Assembly: GCA_000770645.1 (NCBI GenBank)
Contig: JQID01000201.1
Span: 1 to 64,000 of the forward strand
DNA: 64,000 nt
DNA from: Desulfosporosinus sp. Tol-M
Lineage (GTDB): Bacteria > Bacillota > Desulfitobacteriia > Desulfitobacteriales > Desulfitobacteriaceae
Direction of reading: 5' to 3'
Both the position numbers and the translations under genes were made by a program. Below the pieces are notes generated by a model. That model worked only from the letters and a program-made list of their open reading frames with translations, was not told the origin of the DNA and did no database searches. Below are positions 43,820 to 52,598 of the stretch, piece by piece; the first letter of the stretch is position 1, and the number at the start of each line of letters is the position of its first letter.

Positions 43820-44393
43820 TTTAAATATTATGATTGTAGGCGTAGGCGGACAGGGGACGCTGCTGGCTAGCAGGATATTAGGAGCCGTTGCCTTAAAAAA
43901 AGATTATGCTGTCAAGCTTTCTGAAGTACATGGCATGGCTCAGAGAGGCGGTAGTGTTGTAACATATGTTAAATTTGGCCGGAAGATTCATTCACCTTTG
44001 ATAGAAAAACATGAAGCGGATATCCTCCTTGCTTTTGAAGAGCTTGAAGCATTAAGATGGGCTGACTATGTGAAGGATGAGGGCATGATTATTATTAATA
44101 GTCAAAAAATTGATCCTATGCCGGTAATAGTAGGTAAAGCTAAGTATCCCTCAGAGATAGTTAGGACGTTGAGTCAAAAATACAAAAACGTTTTTACGTT
44201 AGATGCCTTAAAGATAGCCTTACAGTGTGGAAACATCAAAGTTGTAAATATAGTTTTACTGGGTCTGATGGCTGCCAAAACAGCCATAGAAAAGCAAATT
44301 TGGGATGAAGCATTAAAGGAAATTGTTCCGGAAAAGCTGCTTGAAGTAAATGTCGAAGCATTTAATGCAGGATATCACGCTATCCAGGATTAG
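43812..44393 (+). CDS. iorB: Indolepyruvate ferredoxin oxidoreductase, beta subunit
   Basis: The 193-aa protein corresponds to the gamma-type domain of 2-oxoacid oxidoreductases: NIMIVGVGGQGTLLASRILGAVAL, VHGMAQRGGSVVTYVKFG and EELEALRW. The ATG at 43812 overlaps the end of iorA; the frame is open further upstream within iorA but only as a shadow. A strong terminator follows at 44400-44438. Confidence 0.92.
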   Translation: MDNLNIMIVGVGGQGTLLASRILGAVALKKDYAVKLSEVHGMAQRGGSVVTYVKFGRKIHSPLIEKHEADILLAFEELEALRWADYVKDEGMIIINSQKIDPMPVIVGKAKYPSEIVRTLSQKYKNVFTLDALKIALQCGNIKVVNIVLLGLMAAKTAIEKQIWDEALKEIVPEKLLEVNVEAFNAGYHAIQD

Positions 44394-44399
44394 TGTGTT

Positions 44400-44438
44400 A
44401 AAAAGTCTGCTTATCCTGCCCGGATAAACAGACTTTTT
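44400..44438 (+). terminator. Terminator of iorAB
   Basis: AAAAAGTCTG-TTATCC and GGATAA-CAGACTTTTT form a long stem around CTGCCC with one bulge, followed by T-rich sequence. Confidence 0.85.
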
Positions 44439-44616
44439 CAGTGCCTTTTGCTTTCGGGTGCCAAAAGGGTGCCAAAAGAATATAGCACCCTCCTTTGATG
44501 CCCCTTCAGGTGAAATTTAACCTATTGAATCTATTCTGAAATTATGATAAAACTATGGTGTAGAATTAGTAGTTTCTTGACCTCTTTCTCTTTAGGGATC
44601 AAAGGCAGGTGGTAAT

Positions 44617-44649
44617 ATGGTTAAAATAGTAGAACGGGTAGATTGGTAG
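44617..44649 (+). CDS. Possible 10-codon leader peptide before the liv operon
   Basis: An ATG at 44617 preceded by AGGTGG opens a frame reading MVKIVERVDW and a TAG stop. Four of ten residues are Val or Ile and the last is Trp, immediately before the stop. A terminator-like hairpin begins 21 bases later. This resembles an amino-acid attenuation leader, but a frame this short can arise by chance. Confidence 0.3.
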   Translation: MVKIVERVDW

Positions 44650-44669
44650 AATGAAGTTGTCGATCTGGG

Positions 44670-44697
44670 CACTCTCATTCGAGGTGTTTTTTTATTT
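44670..44697 (+). terminator. Hairpin and T-run directly before livK, possible attenuator
   Basis: CACTCTC and GAGGTG pair with one bulge around ATTC, followed by seven T residues, ending 30 bp before the livK start. Its position inside the leader rather than after a gene suggests attenuation of the liv operon. The 334-bp gap from iorB also holds the iorB terminator, two copies of GGTGCCAAAAG at about 44458-44478 and no other gene that I can support. Confidence 0.45.
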
Positions 44698-44727
44698 GTT
44701 TAATTTTATCAAACGGAGGCTAATAAA

Positions 44728-45903
44728 ATGACTAAAAGGATAACGATCTCATTAATTAGTGTGTTGGCATTATTAACCTTGATCTTTGCCGCTGGCTGTT
44801 CGTCACAGAGTCCCACATCTAAAGAAGGTGACCCGATCAACATCGGCGCGGTGCTGGATATCAGCGGTCCGTCTTCTTCCCTCGGTATTCCGGAAAGAGA
44901 CACCCTGCAGATGCTGACAGACCAGTTAAACGCTAAAGGCGGAATCAATGGGCGTCAGGTTAAATTGATCGTCCTTGATAATAAAAGCGAAGAGACAGAA
45001 GGCGTTCTGGCGGTCAAGAAATTAATCAACCAGGAAAAAGTAGTGGGTATCATCGGCTCAAGCGCCAGTGGCACGTCACTGGCCATGGTTGATACGGTGC
45101 AGAAGGAAGGTGTCCCTCTGATCTCGCTGGCTACCAACAGCAAAATTGTCGAGCCGGTAAGCGATCGCAAGTGGGTTTTTAAAATGGCTCAGAGTGACGC
45201 GACCGTAGCCGGAGGGATGATTAAATATGCAAAATCCAAAGGCATCCAGAAAATCGCCATCCTTTCCATGAACAACGCTTACGGTGATGGGGGACAAAAA
45301 GCCTTGGTCAAAGCCGCGGCGGATAACGGTATGAGTGTTGTCCTGCAGGATAAGTTTGAAGCAACCGACAAGGAAATGTCCGCCCAACTGGCCAAAATTA
45401 AAAGCAGCGACGCCCAGGCAGTTATGGTGTGGGCGATTCCTCCTTCCGCTGCGATTGTAACCAGTAATTACCGTCAACTGGCTATGAACATACCCATGAT
45501 TCACAGCCACGGTATTGCCAACCAAAACTTCCTTGATGTGGCCGGCAGCGCAGCCAACGGTATTGAATTCCCCGTAGGCAAAATCGTTGTGGCTGATCAA
45601 CTTCCTGACAATGACCCGCAGAAGCAGGTTCTCGTGTCATATACAAAAGACTATACCGCCAAATTTAATACCCCTCCGAGCACTTTCGGTGGTCATGCCT
45701 GGGACGCTTTCAATATGATGGTTAACGCGATCAAAGAAGCCGGCACTGACCGGGCAAAAGTAAGGGATGCATTGGAACAAACCAAGAACTTTGTAGGCAT
45801 CTCCGGTGTGTTCAATATGTCCGATAAGGATCATAACGGGCTGGCGGACGACTGCATGGTCATGGTAATGGTTAAAGATGGCAAGTGGACTTTGATTAAA
45901 TAG
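44728..45903 (+). CDS. livK: Branched-chain-type amino acid ABC transporter, substrate-binding lipoprotein
   Basis: The 391-aa protein has a lipoprotein signal (ISLISVLALLTLIFAAGC, lipobox AAGC) and a periplasmic-binding-protein type I domain: INIGAVLDISGPSSSLG, ALRVT-like INGRQVKLIVLDNKSE and VVGIIGSSASGTSLAM. It would be anchored outside the membrane and deliver substrate to LivHM. The ATG follows ACGGAGGC. Nearby iorAB suggests that aromatic as well as branched-chain amino acids should be tested as ligand. Confidence 0.88.
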   Translation: MTKRITISLISVLALLTLIFAAGCSSQSPTSKEGDPINIGAVLDISGPSSSLGIPERDTLQMLTDQLNAKGGINGRQVKLIVLDNKSEETEGVLAVKKLINQEKVVGIIGSSASGTSLAMVDTVQKEGVPLISLATNSKIVEPVSDRKWVFKMAQSDATVAGGMIKYAKSKGIQKIAILSMNNAYGDGGQKALVKAAADNGMSVVLQDKFEATDKEMSAQLAKIKSSDAQAVMVWAIPPSAAIVTSNYRQLAMNIPMIHSHGIANQNFLDVAGSAANGIEFPVGKIVVADQLPDNDPQKQVLVSYTKDYTAKFNTPPSTFGGHAWDAFNMMVNAIKEAGTDRAKVRDALEQTKNFVGISGVFNMSDKDHNGLADDCMVMVMVKDGKWTLIK

Positions 45904-45921
45904 CTTCAAGGCGGTGTAATA

Positions 45922-46803
45922 GTGCACATTAACGACCTGTATTTACAGTTTCTTTTTTCCGGCTTGACGCTCGGGAGCATATATGCCCTGATTGCACTTG
46001 CCCTGGTGACAACCTATAATATTACCGGCATTCTGAACATGGCCCAAGGCGAGTTTGTCGCCTTGGGCGCACTTTCCGCCTGCACCTTTTCTGCAGCGGG
46101 TTTTTCCCTTCCTGCGGCGTTCTGCCTTTCAGTGATTATAACCGCGCTTGTTGGCGGCTTGGTGGAGAGATTGGCGATTAACCCGATACGTAACGGCTCA
46201 AGCATAACTTTGATTATCGTCACCATCGGCCTGTCAATAATGCTCCGCGGCCTTGCGCTTTTAATTTGGGGGACGAACCCTTACTCCCTGCCGGCCTTCA
46301 CGCAGGGGGGTCCTTTGATGGTGTGGGGCGCCGCCGTAAACACCCAGAGCATTTGGATTTTTGGACTTCTAATAGTAACTGTTACCGGTTTGTTCGTTTT
46401 CATGGAAAAGACTTACTGGGGAAAGGTTGTCAGAGCATGTGTCATCAACCGTCTTGCGGCGAAACTAATGGGTATCAACCCATATATCCTGTCCTTGATG
46501 GCTTTTGTCATTAGTGGGGCACTGGGCGCCGCCGCGGGCGTATTTATAACCCCGATTACGCTGGCTACCTATGATATGGGCTTCACCCTCGGGCTGAAAG
46601 GTTTTGTAGCGGCAATTATCGGAGGAATAAACAATGTCGGGGGTGCCATTATCGGCGGACTCCTGCTTGGTGTTCTTGAAATTTTCGGGGCTGGTCTGAT
46701 TTCTTCCGGATTTAAAGACGCCATAGCCATGATTGTTTTGATTATTGTCCTTTTATTTAGACCGCAGGGAATTATCGGCGTTGTTTCTGGGAGGAAAGTG
46801 TAG
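45922..46803 (+). CDS. livH: Branched-chain amino acid ABC transporter permease LivH
   Basis: The 293-aa integral membrane protein has about eight helices and LivH signatures: FSGLTLGSIYALIALALV, TYNITGILNMAQGEFVALGAL and VAAIIGGINNVGGAIIGGLLLG. GTG start after AAGGCGGTG, 18 bp after livK. Its TAG stop overlaps the livM GTG by one base. The liv genes look more G+C rich by eye than neighbouring iorAB and the acyl-CoA ligase. Confidence 0.9.
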   Translation: MHINDLYLQFLFSGLTLGSIYALIALALVTTYNITGILNMAQGEFVALGALSACTFSAAGFSLPAAFCLSVIITALVGGLVERLAINPIRNGSSITLIIVTIGLSIMLRGLALLIWGTNPYSLPAFTQGGPLMVWGAAVNTQSIWIFGLLIVTVTGLFVFMEKTYWGKVVRACVINRLAAKLMGINPYILSLMAFVISGALGAAAGVFITPITLATYDMGFTLGLKGFVAAIIGGINNVGGAIIGGLLLGVLEIFGAGLISSGFKDAIAMIVLIIVLLFRPQGIIGVVSGRKV

Positions 46804-47795
46804 TGCATAGGGGTAGCTTAACGAAATATTTACTCGTTGCAGCGGTAACCGTATGTTTCTTGGTGTTGCCGTTTTTGCTGAAAAGCAACTATCTGCTCAG
46901 TATTATTATTGTCATAGGCATATATACTCTAGTGGTGGAGGGGCTTGGCATCCTCATGGGATACGCCGGGCAAGTGTCTTTTGGGCAGGCAGCTTTTTTC
47001 GGCATCGGCGCTTATGCGGTGGCTATTTTAACAACCCGCTATCACTGGGGAACTATTTCTGCCCTTCTGGCAGCGATCGTCCTTTCCTCGCTGGTGGGAG
47101 TTGTTATAGGCAAGCCCACTTTGAAGCTCAAAGAGCACTACCTGGCCCTGGCAACGTTGGCGTTCGGAATCCTGATCAACATCTTTTTCAACGAGGGCGG
47201 AGAACTGACCGGCGGCCCTTCCGGACTGACAGGTATTCCTTACCTGAATATCGGTGGTTTTGTTTTCAACCGGGATATCAAATTTTATTACCTCATCTGT
47301 GTGGTTGTGCTGCTGGTGTTCCTGGGCGTGCGCAACCTTGACCGTTCCAGGATCGGCCGCACGCTGCGGGCTATCCGGGACAGTGAAGTAGCCGCCGAGG
47401 CGAACGGAATCAATACCGCCGCTTTGAAATTACAGGCCTTTGTGTTCAGCGCTTTTCTTGCGGGTCTGGGCGGAGGAATCTATGCCTATTACATTACCTT
47501 CATCAGCCCTGCTCCCTTTAACTTCAACATGTCGATCCAGTTCGTACTGATGGCGGTTATCGGAGGACTGGGCACCATTTGGGGCCCTGTTCTCGGCGTG
47601 GTTTTGGTGGTGGCCCTGGGCGAAGTGCTCAGGTGGTTGGTTCCTCTTGTTATCCCTCAGGCGGGTGGGGAATATCAGATCATATTTTTCGGACTGATCC
47701 TTGTCCTGGCAATGATTTTTAAACCGGAGGGTTTAAGCAGCGGATGGCGGAAGAAAACCGATTTAGATGAAGCGGGAGAAAACACGAAAATTTGA
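46803..47795 (+). CDS. livM: Branched-chain amino acid ABC transporter permease LivM
   Basis: The 330-aa polytopic protein has the LivM signatures LLGYAGQVSFGQAAFFGIGAYA (here LMGYAGQ), RIGRTLRAIRDSEVAAEANGIN and AVIGGLGTIWGPVLG. It pairs with LivH to form the transmembrane channel. The GTG overlaps the livH stop. Confidence 0.9.
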   Translation: MHRGSLTKYLLVAAVTVCFLVLPFLLKSNYLLSIIIVIGIYTLVVEGLGILMGYAGQVSFGQAAFFGIGAYAVAILTTRYHWGTISALLAAIVLSSLVGVVIGKPTLKLKEHYLALATLAFGILINIFFNEGGELTGGPSGLTGIPYLNIGGFVFNRDIKFYYLICVVVLLVFLGVRNLDRSRIGRTLRAIRDSEVAAEANGINTAALKLQAFVFSAFLAGLGGGIYAYYITFISPAPFNFNMSIQFVLMAVIGGLGTIWGPVLGVVLVVALGEVLRWLVPLVIPQAGGEYQIIFFGLILVLAMIFKPEGLSSGWRKKTDLDEAGENTKI

Positions 47796-47819
47796 TCATA
47801 TCTAGGCGGAGGGAGCACC

Positions 47820-48608
47820 ATGTTTCTTGAAGTAGGCGGACTGACCAAGCATTTCGGCGGCGTAATGGCTGTCGAACACATCAATTTTAAGATTAATAAG
47901 GGTGAGATCTTTGCGCTTATCGGGCCCAACGGCGCGGGGAAAACCACGGTTTTCAACCTTCTCACGGGCATGCTCCCTCCGGACGAAGGTGAAGCTACAT
48001 TCAAAGGTCAACGCCTCAGCGGGTTGAAGCCTTTTCAAATCAGAAATCTGGGCATCGCGCGTACATTTCAGAATCTTCAGCTTTTCAACAGCCTTTCAGC
48101 GTTGGAAAACGTCATGGTCGGCGCTTATCTCAGCGGCAGGAAAGGTTTTATCCAATCGCTGCTGCGTCTGCCAGGAGTAGCCGGGGAAGAGGAGCAGGTC
48201 CGGAAAAAATCGCTGGAAGTCATCGAAGAACTGGGACTCGGAAAAGATATCAATACTCCCGCGTCGGCACTGCCCTTTGGTAAGCAACGGCTGCTGGAGA
48301 TTGCCAGGGTGCTTTCAGGTTCCCCTGAACTGGTCTTTCTGGATGAACCGGCCGCCGGGCTTAACGCCGGCGAGACGAAACAGCTGGCCAACTTTTTAAA
48401 AAAATTAAAAGAGAAAGGCTTTACCTTAGTCCTGGTGGAGCATGACATGGAAACAGTGATGGATGTAGCCGACCGGATTCTGGTTTTGAATTTCGGTACG
48501 GCAATCGCTGAAGGGACTCCGGAAGAGATTCAGAGGAACGATGAAGTAAAGAAAGCTTATCTTGGGGAGGATGATCAGGATGAATATGCTGGATGTAAAT
48601 GGTCTTAA
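47820..48608 (+). CDS. livG: Branched-chain amino acid ABC transporter ATP-binding protein LivG
   Basis: ATPase of 262 aa with Walker A GPNGAGKTT, the family motif GIARTFQNLQLFNSLSALENV, a degenerate signature LPFGKQRLLEIAR, Walker B VFLDEPAAGLN and the H-loop VEHDM. ATG follows GGCGGAGGGAGC. The 3' end overlaps livF by 29 bp. Confidence 0.92.
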   Translation: MFLEVGGLTKHFGGVMAVEHINFKINKGEIFALIGPNGAGKTTVFNLLTGMLPPDEGEATFKGQRLSGLKPFQIRNLGIARTFQNLQLFNSLSALENVMVGAYLSGRKGFIQSLLRLPGVAGEEEQVRKKSLEVIEELGLGKDINTPASALPFGKQRLLEIARVLSGSPELVFLDEPAAGLNAGETKQLANFLKKLKEKGFTLVLVEHDMETVMDVADRILVLNFGTAIAEGTPEEIQRNDEVKKAYLGEDDQDEYAGCKWS

Positions 48609-49338
48609 AGTGTTTCACGGACATGTACAGGCCCTGCGCGGGGTGACCTTTCAGGCCAGAGAGGGCGAGATCGTTGCTGTGCTGGGAGCCAATGGCGCCG
48701 GAAAAAGTACTCTTCTGGGCGCGCTGTCCGGCATATACCCTGCGAAAACCGGTGAAATATTATTTAAGGGCAAACCGATCACTCGCCAGTCCCCGGGATA
48801 TATTGTGAAGCAGGGTTTGATTCTGGTGCCGGAGCACCGGCAGATATTCAATGCGCTTACCGTTCGGGATAATCTGCTCTTGGGCGCGTTCCACCGTTAT
48901 CTTAAAGATAAAGATAAACTGAGTGAAGATATGGAAAGGGTCTTGCGAATATTCCCTGCCCTGCAGGGCAAGGAGATGCAAACAGCCGGGATCTTAAGCG
49001 GCGGCCTGCAGCAGATGCTGGCCATAGGGCGGGGCCTGATGGCCAAGCCGAAACTGCTCATGCTGGATGAGCCCTCCATAGGACTCGCGCCGATGGTAGT
49101 CGCCGAGATTATGGCGGCTCTGAGAGAATTGAGAGAAGACGGTACGACGATAATCCTTGTAGAACAAAACGCCGCTGCAGCTTTCAGAGTCGCCGACAGA
49201 GCCATCGTTATCGAGCGGGGACAGGTGGTAATTAGCGGCAAGCCCAGCGAGCTTGTCAATGATGAAAGAGTCCAACACGCTTACCTGGGACGTACCAGAG
49301 GCCATGCCGGCCAAGTAGCCGTGGCTTTCGGATATTGA
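48580..49338 (+). CDS. livF: Branched-chain amino acid ABC transporter ATP-binding protein LivF
   Basis: ATPase of 252 aa with Walker A GANGAGKST, the family motif LVPEHRQIFNALTVRDNL, signature LSGGLQQMLAIGR (G replaces the usual E), Walker B LLMLDEPSIGLAP and H-loop VEQN. The ATG at 48580 lies 9 bases after GGGGAGG inside the end of livG; ATG 48571 and 48586 are alternatives. Confidence 0.9.
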   Translation: MNMLDVNGLKVFHGHVQALRGVTFQAREGEIVAVLGANGAGKSTLLGALSGIYPAKTGEILFKGKPITRQSPGYIVKQGLILVPEHRQIFNALTVRDNLLLGAFHRYLKDKDKLSEDMERVLRIFPALQGKEMQTAGILSGGLQQMLAIGRGLMAKPKLLMLDEPSIGLAPMVVAEIMAALRELREDGTTIILVEQNAAAAFRVADRAIVIERGQVVISGKPSELVNDERVQHAYLGRTRGHAGQVAVAFGY

Positions 49339-49373
49339 GAGCCAGTTTATACGGGAGGGAACTGTAAATTGTA

Positions 49374-49420
49374 AAATACCCCAAGAAATGGTATTTAAAA
49401 TAGTGCACATAAAAGTGCAC
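49374..49420. terminator. Inverted repeats after livF, shared end with the minus-strand genes
   Basis: AAATACC (49374-49380) pairs with GGTATTT (49390-49396), followed by AAAATAG. Next, GTGCAC occurs twice (49403-49408 and 49415-49420), each a palindrome. The region lies between convergent genes and probably serves as terminator in both directions. Confidence 0.5.
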
Positions 49421-49439
49421 GATAATAAATATAATTCGT

Positions 49440-49583
49440 TTACTTTTTGCGTTCATATACACCATCCAGCCATACTTGATAAACGTAGATTAAGGCTGCG
49501 TGAATAAAGTTTAGACTATAGACGATTAATCCTGTCCAAGGACCTATACCTAATATTCCTCTTCGGTCAAACCAAGGGAACAT
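49440..49583 (-). CDS. 47-aa single-helix membrane protein overlapping the DUF3231 gene
   Basis: This short frame starts at an ATG at 49583 with AAGGAAAG 9 bases ahead of it, and its first 34 bases overlap the 3' end of the DUF3231 gene in another frame. It reads MFPWFDRRGILGIGPWTG, then a hydrophobic helix (LIVYSLNFIHAALIYVYQVW) and a charged end LDGVYERKK. The clean topology, the site and the overlap typical of coupled genes support it; I do not recognise a family. A small spore or envelope protein is a guess based on its DUF3231 partner. Confidence 0.55.
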   Translation of the reverse strand: MFPWFDRRGILGIGPWTGLIVYSLNFIHAALIYVYQVWLDGVYERKK

Positions 49584-50107
49584 GTTAGAAAACTTTCCTT
49601 CGTAACAATATCCATTTCGGGTCTTGTCGGCACAGAAGGAGTTCTAACGTAGAAGCCTTTTTTCAGCATCAATTCTGTGACCAGTTGATTCACGAGGATT
49701 AGTTTATTAAGATAATCTTTAAAGATTTGTCTTATATCGTCTCTGGAGCTTTGGGAATATGCAGTACTAAATGTCGTTAAAGCAAATTGAGCCATACAGT
49801 TTAGATAAAGTATATAGAAGATATCTGAAAATAAACGTGGGGCCGTCAAGCATACGTCCTCCGAAATTGTCCCCCTGGTGGTATGCAGGCCAGCTTTTTT
49901 AAAGGTATTTTCTAATAAGCCAAGACTATCATTTGTCGTATATACACATATCTCAAGTATTTCTTTAATGTTTACGTCTGCGACATGTTGTAAAAAATAG
50001 GAGAACATATGATGTACCGTTGACTCCAGCATATAAGTATTCCAAAGATGCCCTATTTCAGACGATGTCAGCCTAATTGATTCAGTATTATGTTCTATTG
50101 GTTTCAT
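49550..50107 (-). CDS. DUF3231 family protein, single-domain form
   Basis: The 185-aa protein resembles one half of the two-domain DUF3231 proteins of spore formers, helical ferritin-like bundles of about 330 aa (IRLTSSEIGHLWNTYMLESTVHHMFSYFLQHV and LMLKKGFYVRTPSVP). Function is unknown. The short length may be a natural single-repeat form or a truncated one; the intact start region and a tightly overlapping downstream ORF argue against simple decay. It is transcribed against the flanking genes. Confidence 0.7.
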   Translation of the reverse strand: MKPIEHNTESIRLTSSEIGHLWNTYMLESTVHHMFSYFLQHVADVNIKEILEICVYTTNDSLGLLENTFKKAGLHTTRGTISEDVCLTAPRLFSDIFYILYLNCMAQFALTTFSTAYSQSSRDDIRQIFKDYLNKLILVNQLVTELMLKKGFYVRTPSVPTRPEMDIVTKESFLTCSLGLTEEEY

Positions 50108-50320
50108 TAAGATAAAACCCCTCCCAGTTTGGGTACCTTATTTATAATATTCGCAAGAAATGTAAAAAATATTCAGTATGGTACTTTTTAGCCTTTCACT
50201 AGTTCGACAGAATAATAACAAAAATTTGGTGCGAGGGATTGTAAGGCTTTTGAGCCTTATCTTTATTTTATCAATTTAATCTTATATTGAGCAGAATGGC
50301 AGAATCGAGGTTGTTTTTAT

Positions 50321-51883
50321 ATGACTATAATGGAATTACTTAAGCTAAATTCACAAAAATACCCTTGTGAGACCAGTCTTATCGAACTTGAACCGGCTTT
50401 AAACTCTCGAAGAGAAATAACATGGCTTGAATTCGAAAGTATGACAAACAGGTTTGCCAATTTCCTGTTGTCCCGAAATATCCGAAAAGGTGATAAAGTT
50501 GCCTTGCTGATGATGAACTGTCTTGAATGGCTGCCAATCTATTTCGGTATTTTGAAAACCGGAGCTGTGGTAGTCCCTTTAAACTTTCGATTCACAGCGG
50601 AGGAAATTGCAAAATGCCTTGAAACTGTTCAGACAAAAGTGCTGGTTTATGGGCCGGAGTTCCTGGAGAGAATGAGCAAAATCCAATCCACACTGGAATC
50701 TTTGCAGAGTATTATTTTTGTTGGCGGCTGCTGTCCGGATAAGACGGAGGATTATTTCAAACTCTTGGAGGAATTTCCTGCCGATTGTCCCAACATTAAT
50801 ATTATCGAACAAGATGAGGCGGGGTTATATTTTACTTCCGGGACAACGGGGGTTCCGAAACCCATTATGCTAACCCACGCCAATTTATATTCGGCCTGCA
50901 TCACGGAAAACGTACATCACAAGCAAAATCATGAAGACAATTTTCTTTGTATTCCGCCCTTGTATCATACCGGAGCTAAAATGCATTGGTTCGGGAGCCT
51001 GCTTGTCGGTTCCAGAGCCACGCTACTCCGTGGGGTGAAACCGGAATGGATCCTCAAAGCTGTATCTGAAGAAAAGTCTACAATAGTGTGGCTGCTTGTC
51101 CCTTGGGCACAGGATATCCTGGACGCGATCGAGAGCGGGAAGGTTGACTTAAACGATTATCGCCTGGAGCAATGGCGCTTGATGCATATTGGTGCCCAAC
51201 CTGTTCCGCCCAGCCTGATCATCCAGTGGAAAAAGTTTTTTCCCAATCAGTTGTACGATACCAATTACGGGTTAAGTGAATCAACCGGTCCAGGTTGTGT
51301 CCACCTTGGAATTGAGAACATTTACAAGGTTGGGGCCATTGGAATCCCGGGTTTCGGCTGGGAAGTGAAGATAGTCGATGACAGTGGAGTTCCCTTGCAG
51401 TACGGAGAGAAGGGAGAAGTTATTGTCAAAGGTCCCGGAGTTATGAAGGGTTATTATAATAATCCGGAAGCAACTGGTAAAGCATTGAGGGACGGATGGC
51501 TTTACACAGGGGATATCGGATACCGGGATCAAGATGGATTTATCTACCTGGTAGACCGTAAAAAGGACGTCATTATTTCCGGAGGAGAAAATATTTATCC
51601 GGTAGAAGTTGAAAACTTTCTTCAGGCTCATGAAGATGTAAAGGATGTTGCGGTTATTGGAATACCTGATAAGCGTCTCGGGGAAATTTCATTAGCCATT
51701 GTCGAATTGAAAGCCGGGCGAAATATCACGGAGGAAAATCTGCTTCAGTTCTGCAATGCTTTGCCGAGATATAAAAGGCCTAAAAAGGTTATTTTTGACA
51801 AGGTGCCCAGAAACCCGACCGGAAAGATTGAAAAGCCCAAGCTGCGGGAAAAGTGGCGTAACTATGGTTTAGCTACGATATGA
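50321..51883 (+). CDS. AMP-dependent acyl-CoA synthetase/ligase
   Basis: The 520-aa enzyme activates a carboxylic acid with ATP to its CoA thioester. Adenylation motifs are present: the P-loop LYFTSGTTGVPKPIM, IPPLYHTGA, YGLSESTG, YTGDIGYRDQDGFIYLVDRKKDVI and the C-terminal catalytic lysine in NPTGKIEKPKLR. The exact acid is not readable from sequence. Closeness to iorAB and the liv transporter makes an aromatic or branched acid plausible. GAGG lies 12 bases before the ATG; ATG 50330 is possible. A small hairpin AAGGCT/AGCCTT at 50243-50258 with a T-rich tail precedes the gene. Confidence 0.85.
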   Translation: MTIMELLKLNSQKYPCETSLIELEPALNSRREITWLEFESMTNRFANFLLSRNIRKGDKVALLMMNCLEWLPIYFGILKTGAVVVPLNFRFTAEEIAKCLETVQTKVLVYGPEFLERMSKIQSTLESLQSIIFVGGCCPDKTEDYFKLLEEFPADCPNINIIEQDEAGLYFTSGTTGVPKPIMLTHANLYSACITENVHHKQNHEDNFLCIPPLYHTGAKMHWFGSLLVGSRATLLRGVKPEWILKAVSEEKSTIVWLLVPWAQDILDAIESGKVDLNDYRLEQWRLMHIGAQPVPPSLIIQWKKFFPNQLYDTNYGLSESTGPGCVHLGIENIYKVGAIGIPGFGWEVKIVDDSGVPLQYGEKGEVIVKGPGVMKGYYNNPEATGKALRDGWLYTGDIGYRDQDGFIYLVDRKKDVIISGGENIYPVEVENFLQAHEDVKDVAVIGIPDKRLGEISLAIVELKAGRNITEENLLQFCNALPRYKRPKKVIFDKVPRNPTGKIEKPKLREKWRNYGLATI

Positions 51884-51934
51884 TAGAAAGACATTAGCAA
51901 AAGCGCTTTACTCATTCCTAAAGGAGGATACACT

Positions 51935-52471
51935 TTGGAAGAGCAAAACCAACAAGAGGAACGCATCGGGGGAGAAGTACTATTTAAGGGGCGAATGCTC
52001 CGTGTGGAACGTGATACGGTTCACTTGGCAAATGGACTTCAAACGTCTCGCGAAGTCGTTAGGCATCCGGGAGCGGTTGCGATCGTAGCCTTGAAGGATC
52101 AACAGGTGCTCCTGGTTCGGCAATACCGTTATGCTATTACTCAAAAAATTTTGGAAATCCCAGCAGGAAAACTCGACCCACAGGAACCCCCTCTGGACTG
52201 TGCGGTAAGAGAACTCCGTGAAGAAACCGGTTACCGAGGGACGATGGAACATATCAGTACCTATTATACCTCGCCAGGTTTTACAGATGAAGTGCTGCAC
52301 CTTTTTCTGGCTCGGGATTTGGTCTGGGATCCGCTGACTCCGGATGACGACGAATTTATTGAGGTGGAAAGAATCCCCTGGGCTGAGGCTGTACAAAAGG
52401 CCCAACAGAACGAGTTTAAGGACGCTAAAACTATACTCGGGATTTTACTTGTTAAGGGTCGAATCGGCTGA
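51935..52471 (+). CDS. nudF: ADP-ribose pyrophosphatase (NUDIX hydrolase)
   Basis: The 178-aa protein has the complete Nudix box (G-x5-E-x7-REL-REETGY in GKLDPQEPPLDCAVRELREETGY) and the ADP-ribose pyrophosphatase Pro downstream in YYTSPGFTDE. It hydrolyses ADP-ribose to AMP and ribose 5-phosphate. TTG at 51935 follows AAAGGAGGAT. In Bacillus the same gene lies before spoIIM. Confidence 0.9.
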   Translation: MEEQNQQEERIGGEVLFKGRMLRVERDTVHLANGLQTSREVVRHPGAVAIVALKDQQVLLVRQYRYAITQKILEIPAGKLDPQEPPLDCAVRELREETGYRGTMEHISTYYTSPGFTDEVLHLFLARDLVWDPLTPDDDEFIEVERIPWAEAVQKAQQNEFKDAKTILGILLVKGRIG

Positions 52472-52598
52472 TTTTTACAGATTATAATAAAGCACGACAT
52501 GTTGAACCAAAGGCGGAAGAGGATGGGTGTATTCGGTAGAGTTGAGGGCATACTTTCCCAGTTCATGGAATAAAATTTCATAGGATGTATGGGGGGGG

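Noticed and set aside
44600-44625. AGGTGGTAAT as a T-box core motif upstream of livK
   Set aside because: It does not match the conserved T-box sequence and no specifier stem could be drawn; the leader-peptide reading is preferred, still tentatively.
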